DNA of 64,000 bases from Aureispira sp963837355. GTDB taxonomy: Bacteria; Bacteroidota; Bacteroidia; Chitinophagales; Saprospiraceae. The stretch lies in assembly GCA_963837355.1 (NCBI GenBank), contig CAWIMY010000007.1:248001-312000 (forward strand), in the 5' to 3' direction. Every line of letters starts with the position of its first letter. The stretch's first letter is position 1. Positions 10,440-17,867 of this stretch are shown piece by piece. The position numbers and the translations under genes were made by a program. The notes below the pieces were generated by a model. That model was not told the origin of the DNA and made no database searches. It worked only from the letters and a program-made list of their open reading frames with translations.

Positions 10440-11927
10440 TTAGTAAACGATGACTTGTAAAGTATCTAATTTCATACGCGTCTGAAAGAAATTTTTGATG
10501 CGTTCCTTCTGTTCGTCGCGCATTCGGCGGCCTTTCCATTGCAGTACTACTGTCGGCAAGGTATCCATAGTTTGGGTAGCCGTATTCATTTTAATCAGTT
10601 CATTGTAAGAAATCTCCGCCGCTTCGGGATAGAGGGCAGAAAATTCGGCGGCAATGTCGTTCACAGGTTTACTACTACGGGTACTTTTGACTTGATATTT
10701 AGCCAATTCAGATTCTAAGAAATTGATGCGCTCCGTCTTGTTTTTAAGCACCACCTCGTTGTCTTCATAGAGGCGTTTGAGAATGTCCGCATACTCATCT
10801 TTGATAGAGGTAAAATTATTGCGCAAGCTCTGTACTTCTGACAATAAAACTTCGACATCCAAATTGCCTTCACGGAACTCTAGTTGTGCATCGCCTAAGC
10901 CAACTTCTTGCATCTCGCGCAAGAGGTTGTCGCGATCATTGCTGCGGAGCCCTCCTGACGTAATTAAAATAATGGTGGGGGTATCTCGGCGATAGTCTAT
11001 TTTTTGCCCAACAATAACCCCCTTTTCCAAGCGATAAGCATCAACTTTACGCTCAAAGGCAAGGGCTTTACTATTGAAAACTTCTCGCTGTACCAAATTA
11101 TAACCTGTCCAAAGACTAGGAATAATGGTTCCTACAACAATAAAGATCATAATAAATCGGTAGCGTTGCTCTTTAGCAGGATCTAAAAACTCTTTCTTGG
11201 GAAAATCCAAGGCACGCACAAAAATAAAGGACGTACCCGCAATAAAAACAGAGTTGATGAAGAACAAATAAAAGGCACCTCCCGCATACGTCCATTGGCC
11301 TGTAGCAAACCCATACCCTACCGTACAAAGTGGGGGCATCAAGGCTGTGGCAATCGCCACTCCAGGAATGGCGTTACCCCGATCCAATCTAGAACTGGCA
11401 ACAATACCAATTGCCCCTCCACAAATGGCAATCATTACATCGTAAAACGTGGGATACGTCCGCGCTTCGAGTTGATCGGTAAGGGTTTTGATAGGAGAGA
11501 TGGTAAAATAAACCATCGAGGCAAAGATGGAACCGACTACGAAAATCGCTAAGTTCTTAAAGGCATTCTTGAGCGTTTCAAAATCATTGGTTGCCAACGC
11601 ATAGCCAATCCCTACAATAGGACCCATCAACGGCGAAATTAACATCGCTCCAATAACAACCGCTCCCGAATTCATATTCAGACCAATCGCCGCAATAAAG
11701 GCCGCAAAAATCAACCCCCAAAGGTTGCCCCCCTTAAATTCAATACTTTTATGGATTGCTTCAATCGTACCCGTTTCGTCGGTATCTAAACGCAAGCTAA
11801 ACAACTCTTTTAGCTCTTTTGAAGCCCGCTTGATTAAGTGGAAAAAACGGTTTTCAGGAAGATGAAAACGACCTTTTTGAGGCTCGGGCTTAGAATTGTT
11901 ATCCAGTGGCTGTTTGTCAGTAGTCAT
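10440..11927 (-). CDS. DUF389 family integral membrane protein
   Basis: The 495-residue protein has the DUF389 core: FKGGNLWGLIFAAFIAAIGL, then MNSGAVVIGAMLISPLMGPI, then several further membrane segments up to about residue 260. A cytosolic C-terminal half follows with coiled-coil character (about 330-410) and a basic RRMRDEQKERIKNFF stretch. The function of the family is unknown. A start at 11927 gives the usual hydrophilic N terminus. The methyltransferase gene follows after 12 bp. Confidence 0.85.
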   Translation of the reverse strand: MTTDKQPLDNNSKPEPQKGRFHLPENRFFHLIKRASKELKELFSLRLDTDETGTIEAIHKSIEFKGGNLWGLIFAAFIAAIGLNMNSGAVVIGAMLISPLMGPIVGIGYALATNDFETLKNAFKNLAIFVVGSIFASMVYFTISPIKTLTDQLEARTYPTFYDVMIAICGGAIGIVASSRLDRGNAIPGVAIATALMPPLCTVGYGFATGQWTYAGGAFYLFFINSVFIAGTSFIFVRALDFPKKEFLDPAKEQRYRFIMIFIVVGTIIPSLWTGYNLVQREVFNSKALAFERKVDAYRLEKGVIVGQKIDYRRDTPTIILITSGGLRSNDRDNLLREMQEVGLGDAQLEFREGNLDVEVLLSEVQSLRNNFTSIKDEYADILKRLYEDNEVVLKNKTERINFLESELAKYQVKSTRSSKPVNDIAAEFSALYPEAAEISYNELIKMNTATQTMDTLPTVVLQWKGRRMRDEQKERIKNFFQTRMKLDTLQVIVY

Positions 11928-12076
11928 AGAGTCAATAATGAATCAACGGGTATATCGGGGCTAAAATCCAAGTAATATACAAACAATTTCCGAAAAGTAC
12001 CTACTGAGGAAAAGTCAATGAAACCAAGCAAACATTTCGTAGGATATGCTGTTAGGGGAACGAATCAAGCTTACCA

Positions 12077-13087
12077 TTGTTAGAATTAAGTTGTTTAGCA
12101 CGCCTCCATCATGGTAGTATATTACAGCACTCTAAAAAGCAAGTGAAATCAGGAAACGACTTGGAACAGGAAATAGGAAAATTATTTGAACTTATAGAAA
12201 GCTGGCAAAAGGACAACATTGCTTTGGCTTTGATGCTGGTGCGGCACAACAAAGTTTTGAAGAAAGCTACTCAAGAGCGCTATTTACCTTTGTTGCAGTT
12301 TTTAGGTAGAAAAACCCTACGTAGCTTAGCACAAATCCCCTTGTTATTAGAGCGCTCCAACTACCACCAAACAGGTTGGCAACCTGCTGCCGCACAACAG
12401 CAGGTGCTTACTAGTATTCCGATGGAACACCTACATTTGGGTGGGCCGCAGTACAAAAAATTGGATGCTTGGCTGATGTACTTGAGTCAAGCGACGTTTT
12501 TGTCCATTAGCGATACCCGCCTCAAAGCCCTGCCAAATACTATAGACAAGTTGGAGCACTTGCGCGTCTGTTATTTTAGCAACAACCATCTCCGAGCATT
12601 GCCCGAAAGCTTTGGGCAGTTGTCGAGTTTGGAGCAATTGATGATCTTTCAATACCGTCTCCCCGAATTACCAACTAGTTTGGGGAAGTTAAAAGCCCTC
12701 AAAACCCTGAGTTTAATCGCTACTTCACGCTACCATTGGGAGCTGCCCGAAAGCTTAGGCAATTGCCTGCAATTAGAAACCCTTACGTTGTCTCACCCCA
12801 AATTGGTGAAAATTCCCGATTGGGTGCGACAGCTCCGACAACTCAAACGCCTAAGTTGCCGCTCTTGCCACATTGAGCAACTGCCCGACTGGTTGGGCGA
12901 GCTCGACCAATTAGAAAGCCTTAACTTTGCCAGTAATCCTTTACAGGAGTTGCCCCAAGCGATACGGACGCTTCCCCACCTCCAACGGCTAAACATTGGG
13001 ATGACACCTCTTATCCCATCCCAGCGCAAAGGTCTATTGACAACGCGCTCAGAAATCACTGATTTTTTGGAACACTACTTCAAATAG
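12077..13087 (+). CDS. leucine-rich repeat protein
   Basis: Residues about 120-320 form nine to ten bacterial LRR units of the L-x-x-L-x-L-x-x-N/S-x-L-x-x-L-P type (for example LPESFGQLSSLEQLMIF). The N-terminal 110 residues are helical and resemble the leader region of Saprospira-type LRR proteins (LALMLVRHNKVLKKA). There is no signal peptide, so it is probably cytoplasmic and may act in protein binding. The start is uncertain: 12077 is TTG and GTG at 12143 is an equally good candidate; no ATG precedes the conserved region. Confidence 0.75.
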   Translation: MLELSCLARLHHGSILQHSKKQVKSGNDLEQEIGKLFELIESWQKDNIALALMLVRHNKVLKKATQERYLPLLQFLGRKTLRSLAQIPLLLERSNYHQTGWQPAAAQQQVLTSIPMEHLHLGGPQYKKLDAWLMYLSQATFLSISDTRLKALPNTIDKLEHLRVCYFSNNHLRALPESFGQLSSLEQLMIFQYRLPELPTSLGKLKALKTLSLIATSRYHWELPESLGNCLQLETLTLSHPKLVKIPDWVRQLRQLKRLSCRSCHIEQLPDWLGELDQLESLNFASNPLQELPQAIRTLPHLQRLNIGMTPLIPSQRKGLLTTRSEITDFLEHYFK

Positions 13088-13089
13088 AG

Positions 13090-13859
13090 GCATTTTTTTA
13101 AGAAAAATTTAACTAGCGCTAAGTGTCTGTTAATCAGTATTCTTAGGGAAGAATAAAAGAAGGTTTTATCTTCAAAGGACAGAATTAAAGTTCAAAAAAA
13201 GACTTTTTTCTTACACGGATGGAACTATGTTTTATCAGTGCGGGTTATATCCCTTGAATGGCGCAAAAAACGCCACTTAAAAGCACTTATAACAAGTGTT
13301 ATACCATCATTTTTATCGGAAAATTTAATTTGTTCACTATGGGAATTTCTACAGCAATCCGCCAATTTATAGGAAACGTGCGAGTACTCCAGTCTACCCA
13401 GACGAGTCTGCGCCCTTGCCCAGTAGCCCTGTCAAGTGTGCATCTTCCGAAAGATCGGAGTCATAACCACCGATTACCCCACTACGAGCAGCTCTAAGCT
13501 CTACCAGTTTAGACGGATCGTAGTCGGTTGAATTACTCAACAACTGCGTTGCCGTCGCTTCTTATCTATTCTAGTTTTTATTTGGAAGTTTTATAGTACT
13601 GGCATATAATATCACGCACTTGTTGGCTTCAACCAAACAATTGGCACGGACTATGTTTTAAGTAAGTTACGATAAAAGAATGAATGCCTAGAGGACACTA
13701 CGTCTCTCGAAAATGACATTGTTCAAAATGCGTTGTAACCCCACTTTAAACTATCCCACACCAATACCCTTTGCCCGAAAGTCATCTTTTTATTTAACGT
13801 CGTGCGTACGGCCGTTTTACCCTTACCAACTGCCTGCCGCACACTACAAGCCTTATTGT
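13090..13859. other. gene-poor stretch with several short hairpins
   Basis: No convincing gene is seen. A 79-codon frame at 13258-13497 has no recognisable features. Between 13390 and 13560 there are several small perfect stems: CAGAC/GTCTG, ATCTT/AAGAT, GAGC/GCTC, GTTGA/TCAAC and CAAC/GTTG. This suggests a structured RNA or a remnant of the hairpin-bearing RNA genes found 0.8 kb downstream. It does not match tmRNA or RNase P RNA landmarks. Confidence 0.3.
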
Positions 13860-14057
13860 ATGAGAACTTCTGTCAAGCATATCGTCCCAATGCTCGCCCA
13901 GTACCTGTCCTTATTTCAGTCTGACGTTACTGTTGAGCCCAACAAGCAACCTCGTCAAGTATCGGGCAAGCGCCCTGCTGGACATATTCGTCCCTTTGCT
14001 GTCACTGCCCCAAACACGGCACGTAGCATTTGGCAACAGGAAGCTTACCTGCGCTAA
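13860..14057 (+). CDS. hypothetical small protein (65 aa)
   Basis: An ATG at 13860 opens a 65-codon frame whose C-terminal half (VSGKRPAGHIRPFAVTAPNTARSIW, given here in shortened reading as R-P-A-G-H to R-S-I-W) looks protein-like and is basic. The same frame extends upstream to 13713 but with a less natural composition. No family is recognised. It sits between an LRR gene and the tRNA locus, and it may be non-coding. Confidence 0.3.
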   Translation: MRTSVKHIVPMLAQYLSLFQSDVTVEPNKQPRQVSGKRPAGHIRPFAVTAPNTARSIWQQEAYLR

Positions 14058-14248
14058 TCTATTCCATCGTTGATAACAACAACTGCATATATCCCAAGGT
14101 TTTGAGGTATGTTTGCCTCATCTCCTTGTGGAATAGCCTTTTAAAGGTTTCTTTTTTAGTAATGCTGCTTTAGCTAATAAAGCAGCAAGAGGGAGAGGTA
14201 TATGCGGAGGAATCGTTCTAGTAGCTTTGTGTGAGCTGTTATAATACC

Positions 14249-14343
14249 CCCTCTATAACCCAATTGGAAGAGGCACTGGACTTAGACCCCAAATAGTGTG
14301 CGTTCGAACCCAGCTGGCTCGCGAAGCAGTCGCACTAAAGGTA
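14249..14343 (+). tRNA. aberrant tRNA-like gene, anticodon UAG (Leu), 21-nt T-loop insertion
   Basis: The T stem GTGCG (14298-14302) pairs with CGCAC (14331-14335) only across a 28-nt loop that begins TTCGA and ends GT, that is a normal 7-nt T loop plus about 21 nt. The anticodon loop reads CTTAGAC (14281-14287), giving UAG (Leu CUA), yet the variable loop is only 5 nt, unlike bacterial tRNA-Leu. Acceptor CCCTCTA/TAAAGGT pairs at 5 of 7 positions. Mismatches in the acceptor, D and anticodon stems are mostly A-C. It may be a decayed gene, or need processing of the insertion. Confidence 0.5.
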
Positions 14344-14365
14344 CTTTAATTTTTTATACACTAAC

Positions 14366-14539
14366 GGGTATTTGTGCGCGAGTGGTTGAGCGGGGAGGCC
14401 AGCAGAGCTGGAAGTTTTCTTAGAAAACGATCAACTTTGTTGATGGGCTCCTTCTAGACAGTTTGTTTATCACGAGTTCGAACCCAGCCTAATCCCGATG
14501 GATTAGGATAGGCTCGCGAAGCAATCTCGTCAGATGCCC
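14366..14539 (+). tRNA. aberrant class II tRNA-like gene with insertions in the anticodon loop and T loop
   Basis: A 9-bp outer stem GGGTATTTG (14366-14374) with CAGATGCCC (14531-14539) contains the acceptor helix. TG plus a Ser/Leu-like D arm (AGTGGTTGAG) follow. GGGGAG (14392-14397) pairs with CTCCTT (14448-14453) as the anticodon-stem position, but the loop is 50 nt with three perfect triloop hairpins. AGACA/TGTTT can form a variable arm. T stem ACGAG (14472-14476) pairs with CTCGT (14526-14530) across a 49-nt loop: 7 nt plus 42 nt, including a CCTAATCC/GGATTAGG hairpin. The inserted segment shares ACCCAGC and GGCTCGCGAAGCA with the neighbouring tRNA-like gene. The anticodon cannot be assigned. 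Confidence 0.45.
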
Positions 14540-14589
14540 TAATATTTTTATAACCCTATTTCAATGCTCTAAAAGAGCAATAACAACAC

Positions 14590-14664
14590 ATGGGTGTAGC
14601 TTAACAAGGCTAGAGCGCTACGTTTGGGACGTAGAGGATGTAGGTTCGATTCCTGCTACCCATA
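14590..14664 (+). tRNA. tRNA-Pro(UGG)
   Basis: All four arms form. The acceptor is ATGGGTG/TACCCAT with one G-U pair; the D stem is GCTT/GAGC; the anticodon stem CTACG/CGTAG is perfect with loop TTTGGGA, giving anticodon UGG; the T stem is GTAGG/CCTGC around TTCGATT. No CCA is encoded. This is a normal gene and shows that the neighbouring abnormal genes are not an artefact of low-quality reading across the whole locus. Confidence 0.92.
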
Positions 14665-14705
14665 CAATACTATCGTGTTATGTTCTGGATTATCATTTTT
14701 ATCAT

Positions 14706-14749
14706 TCTCCTTGTTGATGGTCACTTGGGAGACTGACCGCGCAAGGAGA
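14706..14749 (+). other. nested stem-loop between tRNA-Pro and tRNA-Arg
   Basis: An 8-bp outer stem TCTCCTTG (14706-14713) pairs with CAAGGAGA (14742-14749) and encloses a second stem GGTCA/TGACC (14719-14723 with 14734-14738). No T run follows, so it is not a simple terminator. It may be a processing signal or a remnant RNA gene. Confidence 0.45.
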
Positions 14750-14752
14750 CCT

Positions 14753-14825
14753 AGTTTCATCGTCTAACTGGATAAGACTATAGCCTACGAAGCTATCAAT
14801 TGGGGTTCAAGTCCCTATGAAACGA
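14753..14825 (+). tRNA. tRNA-Arg(ACG)
   Basis: The D stem GTCT/AGAC and the anticodon stem ATAGC/GCTAT are perfect; loop CTACGAA gives anticodon ACG, read as ICG after A34 deamination. The T stem is TGGGG/CCCTA around TTCAAGT. Acceptor AGTTTCA/TGAAACG pairs at six of seven positions with an A1-G72 mismatch at the end. No CCA is encoded. Confidence 0.88.
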
Positions 14826-14872
14826 CTATTTTGCTAGTTACCCGTACAATAACCCTAATAGCCCATTTCAAT

Positions 14873-14910
14873 CAACCAGCTTTTCTCTTCGGAGGAGGTT
14901 GGTTTTTTTT
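14873..14910 (+). terminator. terminator of the plus-strand tRNA locus
   Basis: AACCA ... TGGTT with an inner CTC/GAG pairing is followed by eight T. It lies about 50 bp after tRNA-Arg and before the convergent lipoprotein gene. Confidence 0.7.
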
Positions 14911-14929
14911 GTACCTATATATAGTAGGC

Positions 14930-15472
14930 TTACTGCAATTCCTTGGGTAGAATAGTAGCTGCTTCAATTAATACCTGCAAGCGCTGGACAGCTTCTACGT
15001 GTTGGGGGCATAATTCTTCTAACAACTCCAAACCAGGTTGATTAAGCCGCTTATTGCGCTCTTGAGGAGAAAGAGTTGGATCTAATTCTAAGACTACCCG
15101 CAAATCCTCTTGAATAAGCATTCCTGTCAGTTGATCCATTTCAGGCATTTTTTGGGCAATACAGGTAGAAACCGTCTTTATAACGCTTTCTGCGGTTGCT
15201 AAGCCAACTTTAATTTGGTAGTGTTCAGAAACAGACAAACTATCTAAATTGTATTGCTCGGAAAGGCTATTAATATAGATAATTCCTGTATTAATATTTC
15301 TAAGGAAATCTTGGCCATATTGATCGAGACAAGCACAGCGCGCTTGCTCTTGTTGGTGGAGAAAATTTTGTGTTTCTGGACGTAATTGAGAAAAAACGCT
15401 CGGTTTGCAAGAAGAAAAAAATAAAATTTTTAGCACCAGCAAAAAAAGGAAAGAGCGACTAAAATTCTGCAT
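14930..15472 (-). CDS. hypothetical lipoprotein
   Basis: A 180-residue protein starting MQNFSRSF at ATG 15472 (a TTG 6 bp upstream is less likely). A hydrophobic signal segment ends in the lipobox-like FFSSC, so it is probably a lipoprotein. The mature part is helical and contains two cysteines in CACLDQYGQDF; no domain is recognised. It is convergent with the tRNA locus. Confidence 0.65.
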   Translation of the reverse strand: MQNFSRSFLFLLVLKILFFSSCKPSVFSQLRPETQNFLHQQEQARCACLDQYGQDFLRNINTGIIYINSLSEQYNLDSLSVSEHYQIKVGLATAESVIKTVSTCIAQKMPEMDQLTGMLIQEDLRVVLELDPTLSPQERNKRLNQPGLELLEELCPQHVEAVQRLQVLIEAATILPKELQ

Positions 15473-16101
15473 GAACAAAGGATTGAATGGATTAAAATGG
15501 CAGAGCCTACTACTAAAGGTACAAATATTTACTAAAAGGGGGGCTTTCCAAATTCTATGCGCTTCAATAATTGGCTAAATTTCTCATGTTAAGTGAAAAC
15601 TTTCGCAATTTAATTCTGTTTTAACATTGAAAGCATGGAAATCTAAGAATAATAGTCTAATTTTGTGTCAACAAAGAAGATAAAAGTTGCTTTACAAGAA
15701 AGCAAAAATTTTGACAAGAAACTGTAAAAAAATAGAATAGAGAGCCGTTTGAAGCACTCGACAAATTATACTTCTACAACAACATTTACCCCCAAATAGA
15801 ATTTTGCGGGACGTTAAAACAGCGAGAAGGAAGTTTGTTAAGCACACAAAAAAAAAGCTTGAACTATTTGTAAACAACGCTTCAAAAAACAAGCGACCAA
15901 CGCCTAGAGAACAATCGTTCATCGACAAAACTCTAACAGTAGTCGAAGGTAATTTGAAGGCGGAACTTTTTGAGCGGCTAATTGTCTTATAGTAAATGTC
16001 TACTGAATCGTACAAATAATTTAAAAGCGATTTGTGACAACAGAAATAACGATAATAATTTTTTATTAAAAATACAACTAACTTTAAACACACTAAGAAT
16101 T
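15473..16101. other. 629-bp AT-rich intergenic region
   Basis: This region separates divergent genes and must hold both promoters. A near-consensus TACCTTTA lies on the minus strand close to the lipoprotein start. A 62-codon TTG-initiated frame at 15804-15992 (plus) is rich in Lys and Arg and ends in a natural-looking helix; it could be a small protein but no relative is recognised. An overlapping antisense frame (15692-16093) looks spurious. Confidence 0.3.
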
Positions 16102-16686
16102 ATGAAAGGGTCATTCACAAGCTTAAGAAATATACTAGTAATCGTGGCTTTGAGTCTTTTAGCCATTGCAACACAAGCTCAATTGGTTAGTCATCAATCT
16201 TTCTCTGAAGAGACGTTCTTAGCATCTGTACAGACGGCTACTCCTAACAAAGGTATTACTAATACAGGTGCCTTGATTATCAGCGAGTACCAAGAAGGAG
16301 CTGCGTTAATCAAAGTCGATGGAAAATTTGGTCTAATCAACAGACAAGGATACGAAATCTGCCAACCTATTTATGACGACATTCGCCTATTCAACAACGG
16401 CTATGCCGCTGTCAACAAAAATGGTAAATGGACTTTTGTCAACAAGCAAGGTAAGCGCCTTACTCCATTGCGTTACGACTGGGTAGGTGGTTTCAATGAA
16501 GGTCTAGCGGCTGTCATGATTGACGGACAATGGGGATTGATCAACGAGCAAGGTTTTGAGGTAGTCGAAACAGCTTACGATGCCATCAAATTAGACCAAG
16601 AAGGCAAAATCTGGGTACAGAAAAATAATACCTGGAAAGCCTATGGCAAAAACAACAACCAAAACGGTTCTTTTGCAGAATTGTAG
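16102..16686 (+). CDS. secreted WG-repeat protein
   Basis: Starting at the ATG at 16102, the 194-residue protein has a clear signal peptide (ILVIVALSLLAIATQAQ) and then at least three WG-type repeats of the form G-K-F/W-G-L-I-N-R/E-Q-G-x-E. These repeats occur in many secreted or periplasmic Bacteroidota proteins of unknown binding role. The longer frame from 15982 lacks a signal peptide at its start and is rejected. A strong terminator follows. Confidence 0.82.
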   Translation: MKGSFTSLRNILVIVALSLLAIATQAQLVSHQSFSEETFLASVQTATPNKGITNTGALIISEYQEGAALIKVDGKFGLINRQGYEICQPIYDDIRLFNNGYAAVNKNGKWTFVNKQGKRLTPLRYDWVGGFNEGLAAVMIDGQWGLINEQGFEVVETAYDAIKLDQEGKIWVQKNNTWKAYGKNNNQNGSFAEL

Positions 16687-16728
16687 ACCAACCTAAGGAT
16701 TTCACCAACGAATCATAACCAACTTAAG

Positions 16729-16764
16729 GGCGACTAGTGCTAACCAGGCTAGTCGCCTTTTTTT
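16729..16764 (+). terminator. rho-independent terminator after the WG-repeat gene
   Basis: GGCGACTAG (16729-16737) pairs perfectly with CTAGTCGCC (16749-16757), followed by seven T. Confidence 0.9.
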
Positions 16765-16801
16765 GTCTATTCAGAAGCAAACACGGCGCTTGTTCTCCTC
16801 G

Positions 16802-17464
16802 CTATTGCTGTTCTTGTTGAAATAGGAAAAAGGAATAAACAGCAGGCAGTACAAAAGCAGCTACCATAATTATTACCACGCTCAACATCGCCCAAGAATT
16901 TGGCAACAGTAGTAAAAAAACAATCCCCAACAGCGCTCCACCAATTAACAACCGCCCTGTCAAGCGGTGGGTTTTGCGCCAAACGCTATCCGATTGCAGC
17001 GTCCAAGGAGTGCGTACCCCCAAAAAGTGATTGGGGCGAATACTGCCTACATAATTGCCAAACAAAAGCATAAACAGAATAAAACACCCGCCCAACAACA
17101 AACCTTTGTCCCAGTAGCTATCTTCTTGAACCAACAAAACGATTACTACACTCAACGAGGCCATAAACAGTTGTAGCACCAAGCGGATACGCTCATACTT
17201 GGTACCCATCGCTTGCAGCTCTTCCTTGCGTGCGGCAAAGTAGGGCAACGCCAGCATCAATAAAAAGGTGAATAAGTTTAGTGCGACCACTACACCCAAC
17301 AACAGTTGCTTGGAGCCATAATTATCGGGCTCGCCCTGAAAATTCCAATGGACAGGTACTATTTCGGGAAGCTGTGGCCAAACCCATAGCAAATAGAGAA
17401 TAGGAACAAGTACCAAAAGCATAAGAATGCTGTTAGTTTTCAAAAAACGAGTTAGAGTAGCCAT
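16802..17464 (-). CDS. sdpI: SdpI family membrane protein
   Basis: A 220-residue protein with six predicted membrane segments. The first part (VPILYLLWVWPQLPEIVPVHWNF, shortened) matches the DUF1648 domain with P-x-H-W-N-x-x-G-x-x-D; the second half has the SdpI signature GNYVGSIRPNHFLGVRTPWT. In Bacillus, SdpI gives immunity to the SdpC toxin and sequesters SdpR at the membrane; a toxin gene is not seen here. The start MATLTRF at 17464 is chosen over the frame start at 17500. It lies 52 bp downstream of an ArsR-type regulator, the same pairing as sdpR-sdpI. Confidence 0.85.
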   Translation of the reverse strand: MATLTRFLKTNSILMLLVLVPILYLLWVWPQLPEIVPVHWNFQGEPDNYGSKQLLLGVVVALNLFTFLLMLALPYFAARKEELQAMGTKYERIRLVLQLFMASLSVVIVLLVQEDSYWDKGLLLGGCFILFMLLFGNYVGSIRPNHFLGVRTPWTLQSDSVWRKTHRLTGRLLIGGALLGIVFLLLLPNSWAMLSVVIIMVAAFVLPAVYSFFLFQQEQQ

Positions 17465-17515
17465 AATAATAGGGTTGAGCAACGTGAAAGCAGGAAACAA
17501 CCACCTGCCTGAAAA

Positions 17516-17779
17516 TTAATCCTGAATATCTCTAAACTGTACTAACCACTGAATCACCTCTTCAAAAACACTCATATTGAGCGAATAAAGCAAATACTGT
17601 CCTTGTCGAATAGATGTGACCAAGTTTGCCCGTTTGAGCAAATCTAAATGATGAGAAATACTAGGCTTAGAAATATCAAAGTGCGCGGCAATATCGCCCG
17701 CCGTCAAATCACTTTCTTTTAGTAATTCTAGAATAGCACGCCTCGTTGAATCATTCAAGGCCTTAAAAAGCTGGTTCAT
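17516..17779 (-). CDS. sdpR: ArsR/SdpR-type winged-helix repressor
   Basis: An 87-residue protein starting MNQLFKALND at 17779. It has the ArsR fold: A-L-N-D-S-T-R-R-A-I-L-E-L-L, recognition helix SKPSISHHLDLLKRANLV and wing RQGQYLLYSLN. There are no metal-binding cysteines, so it is a metal-independent, SdpR-like member. The upstream in-frame extension to 17854 covers the operator and is not coding. It probably represses its own promoter and sdpI. Confidence 0.85.
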   Translation of the reverse strand: MNQLFKALNDSTRRAILELLKESDLTAGDIAAHFDISKPSISHHLDLLKRANLVTSIRQGQYLLYSLNMSVFEEVIQWLVQFRDIQD

Positions 17780-17794
17780 ACTGTAGAGTTGTAT

Positions 17795-17841
17795 ATTTAG
17801 ACAAATATCTAAATGATTAGACAGAAAGTCAAGGTTTAGAC
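17795..17841 (-). promoter_or_regulatory. SdpR operator and promoter
   Basis: A perfect inverted repeat ATTTAGA-6-TCTAAAT lies at 17795-17814, 16 bp before the sdpR start. Two more TTAGACA half-sites follow at about 17817 and 17835. On the minus strand the palindrome overlaps GATATTTG, one mismatch from the TAnnTTTG -7 box, with TTGA 19 bp upstream as a partial -33 box. Binding there would block transcription. Confidence 0.6.
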
Positions 17842-17867
17842 AGGAAATTTTCAAATTAAGTTAGAAA

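Noticed and set aside
13090..14220. tmRNA or RNase P RNA in the gene-poor region
   Set aside because: Neither the tmRNA tag and tRNA-like ends nor the conserved RNase P GAGGAAAGTC-type core are visible.
14249..14539. Group I or group II introns in the tRNA-like genes
   Set aside because: Inserts of 21, 42 and about 43-50 nt are far too short for self-splicing introns and lack their core motifs.
15692..16093. 133-codon minus-strand frame
   Set aside because: It overlaps the WG-repeat gene upstream region, is Cys/Phe-rich in an AT-rich stretch and resembles a shadow frame.
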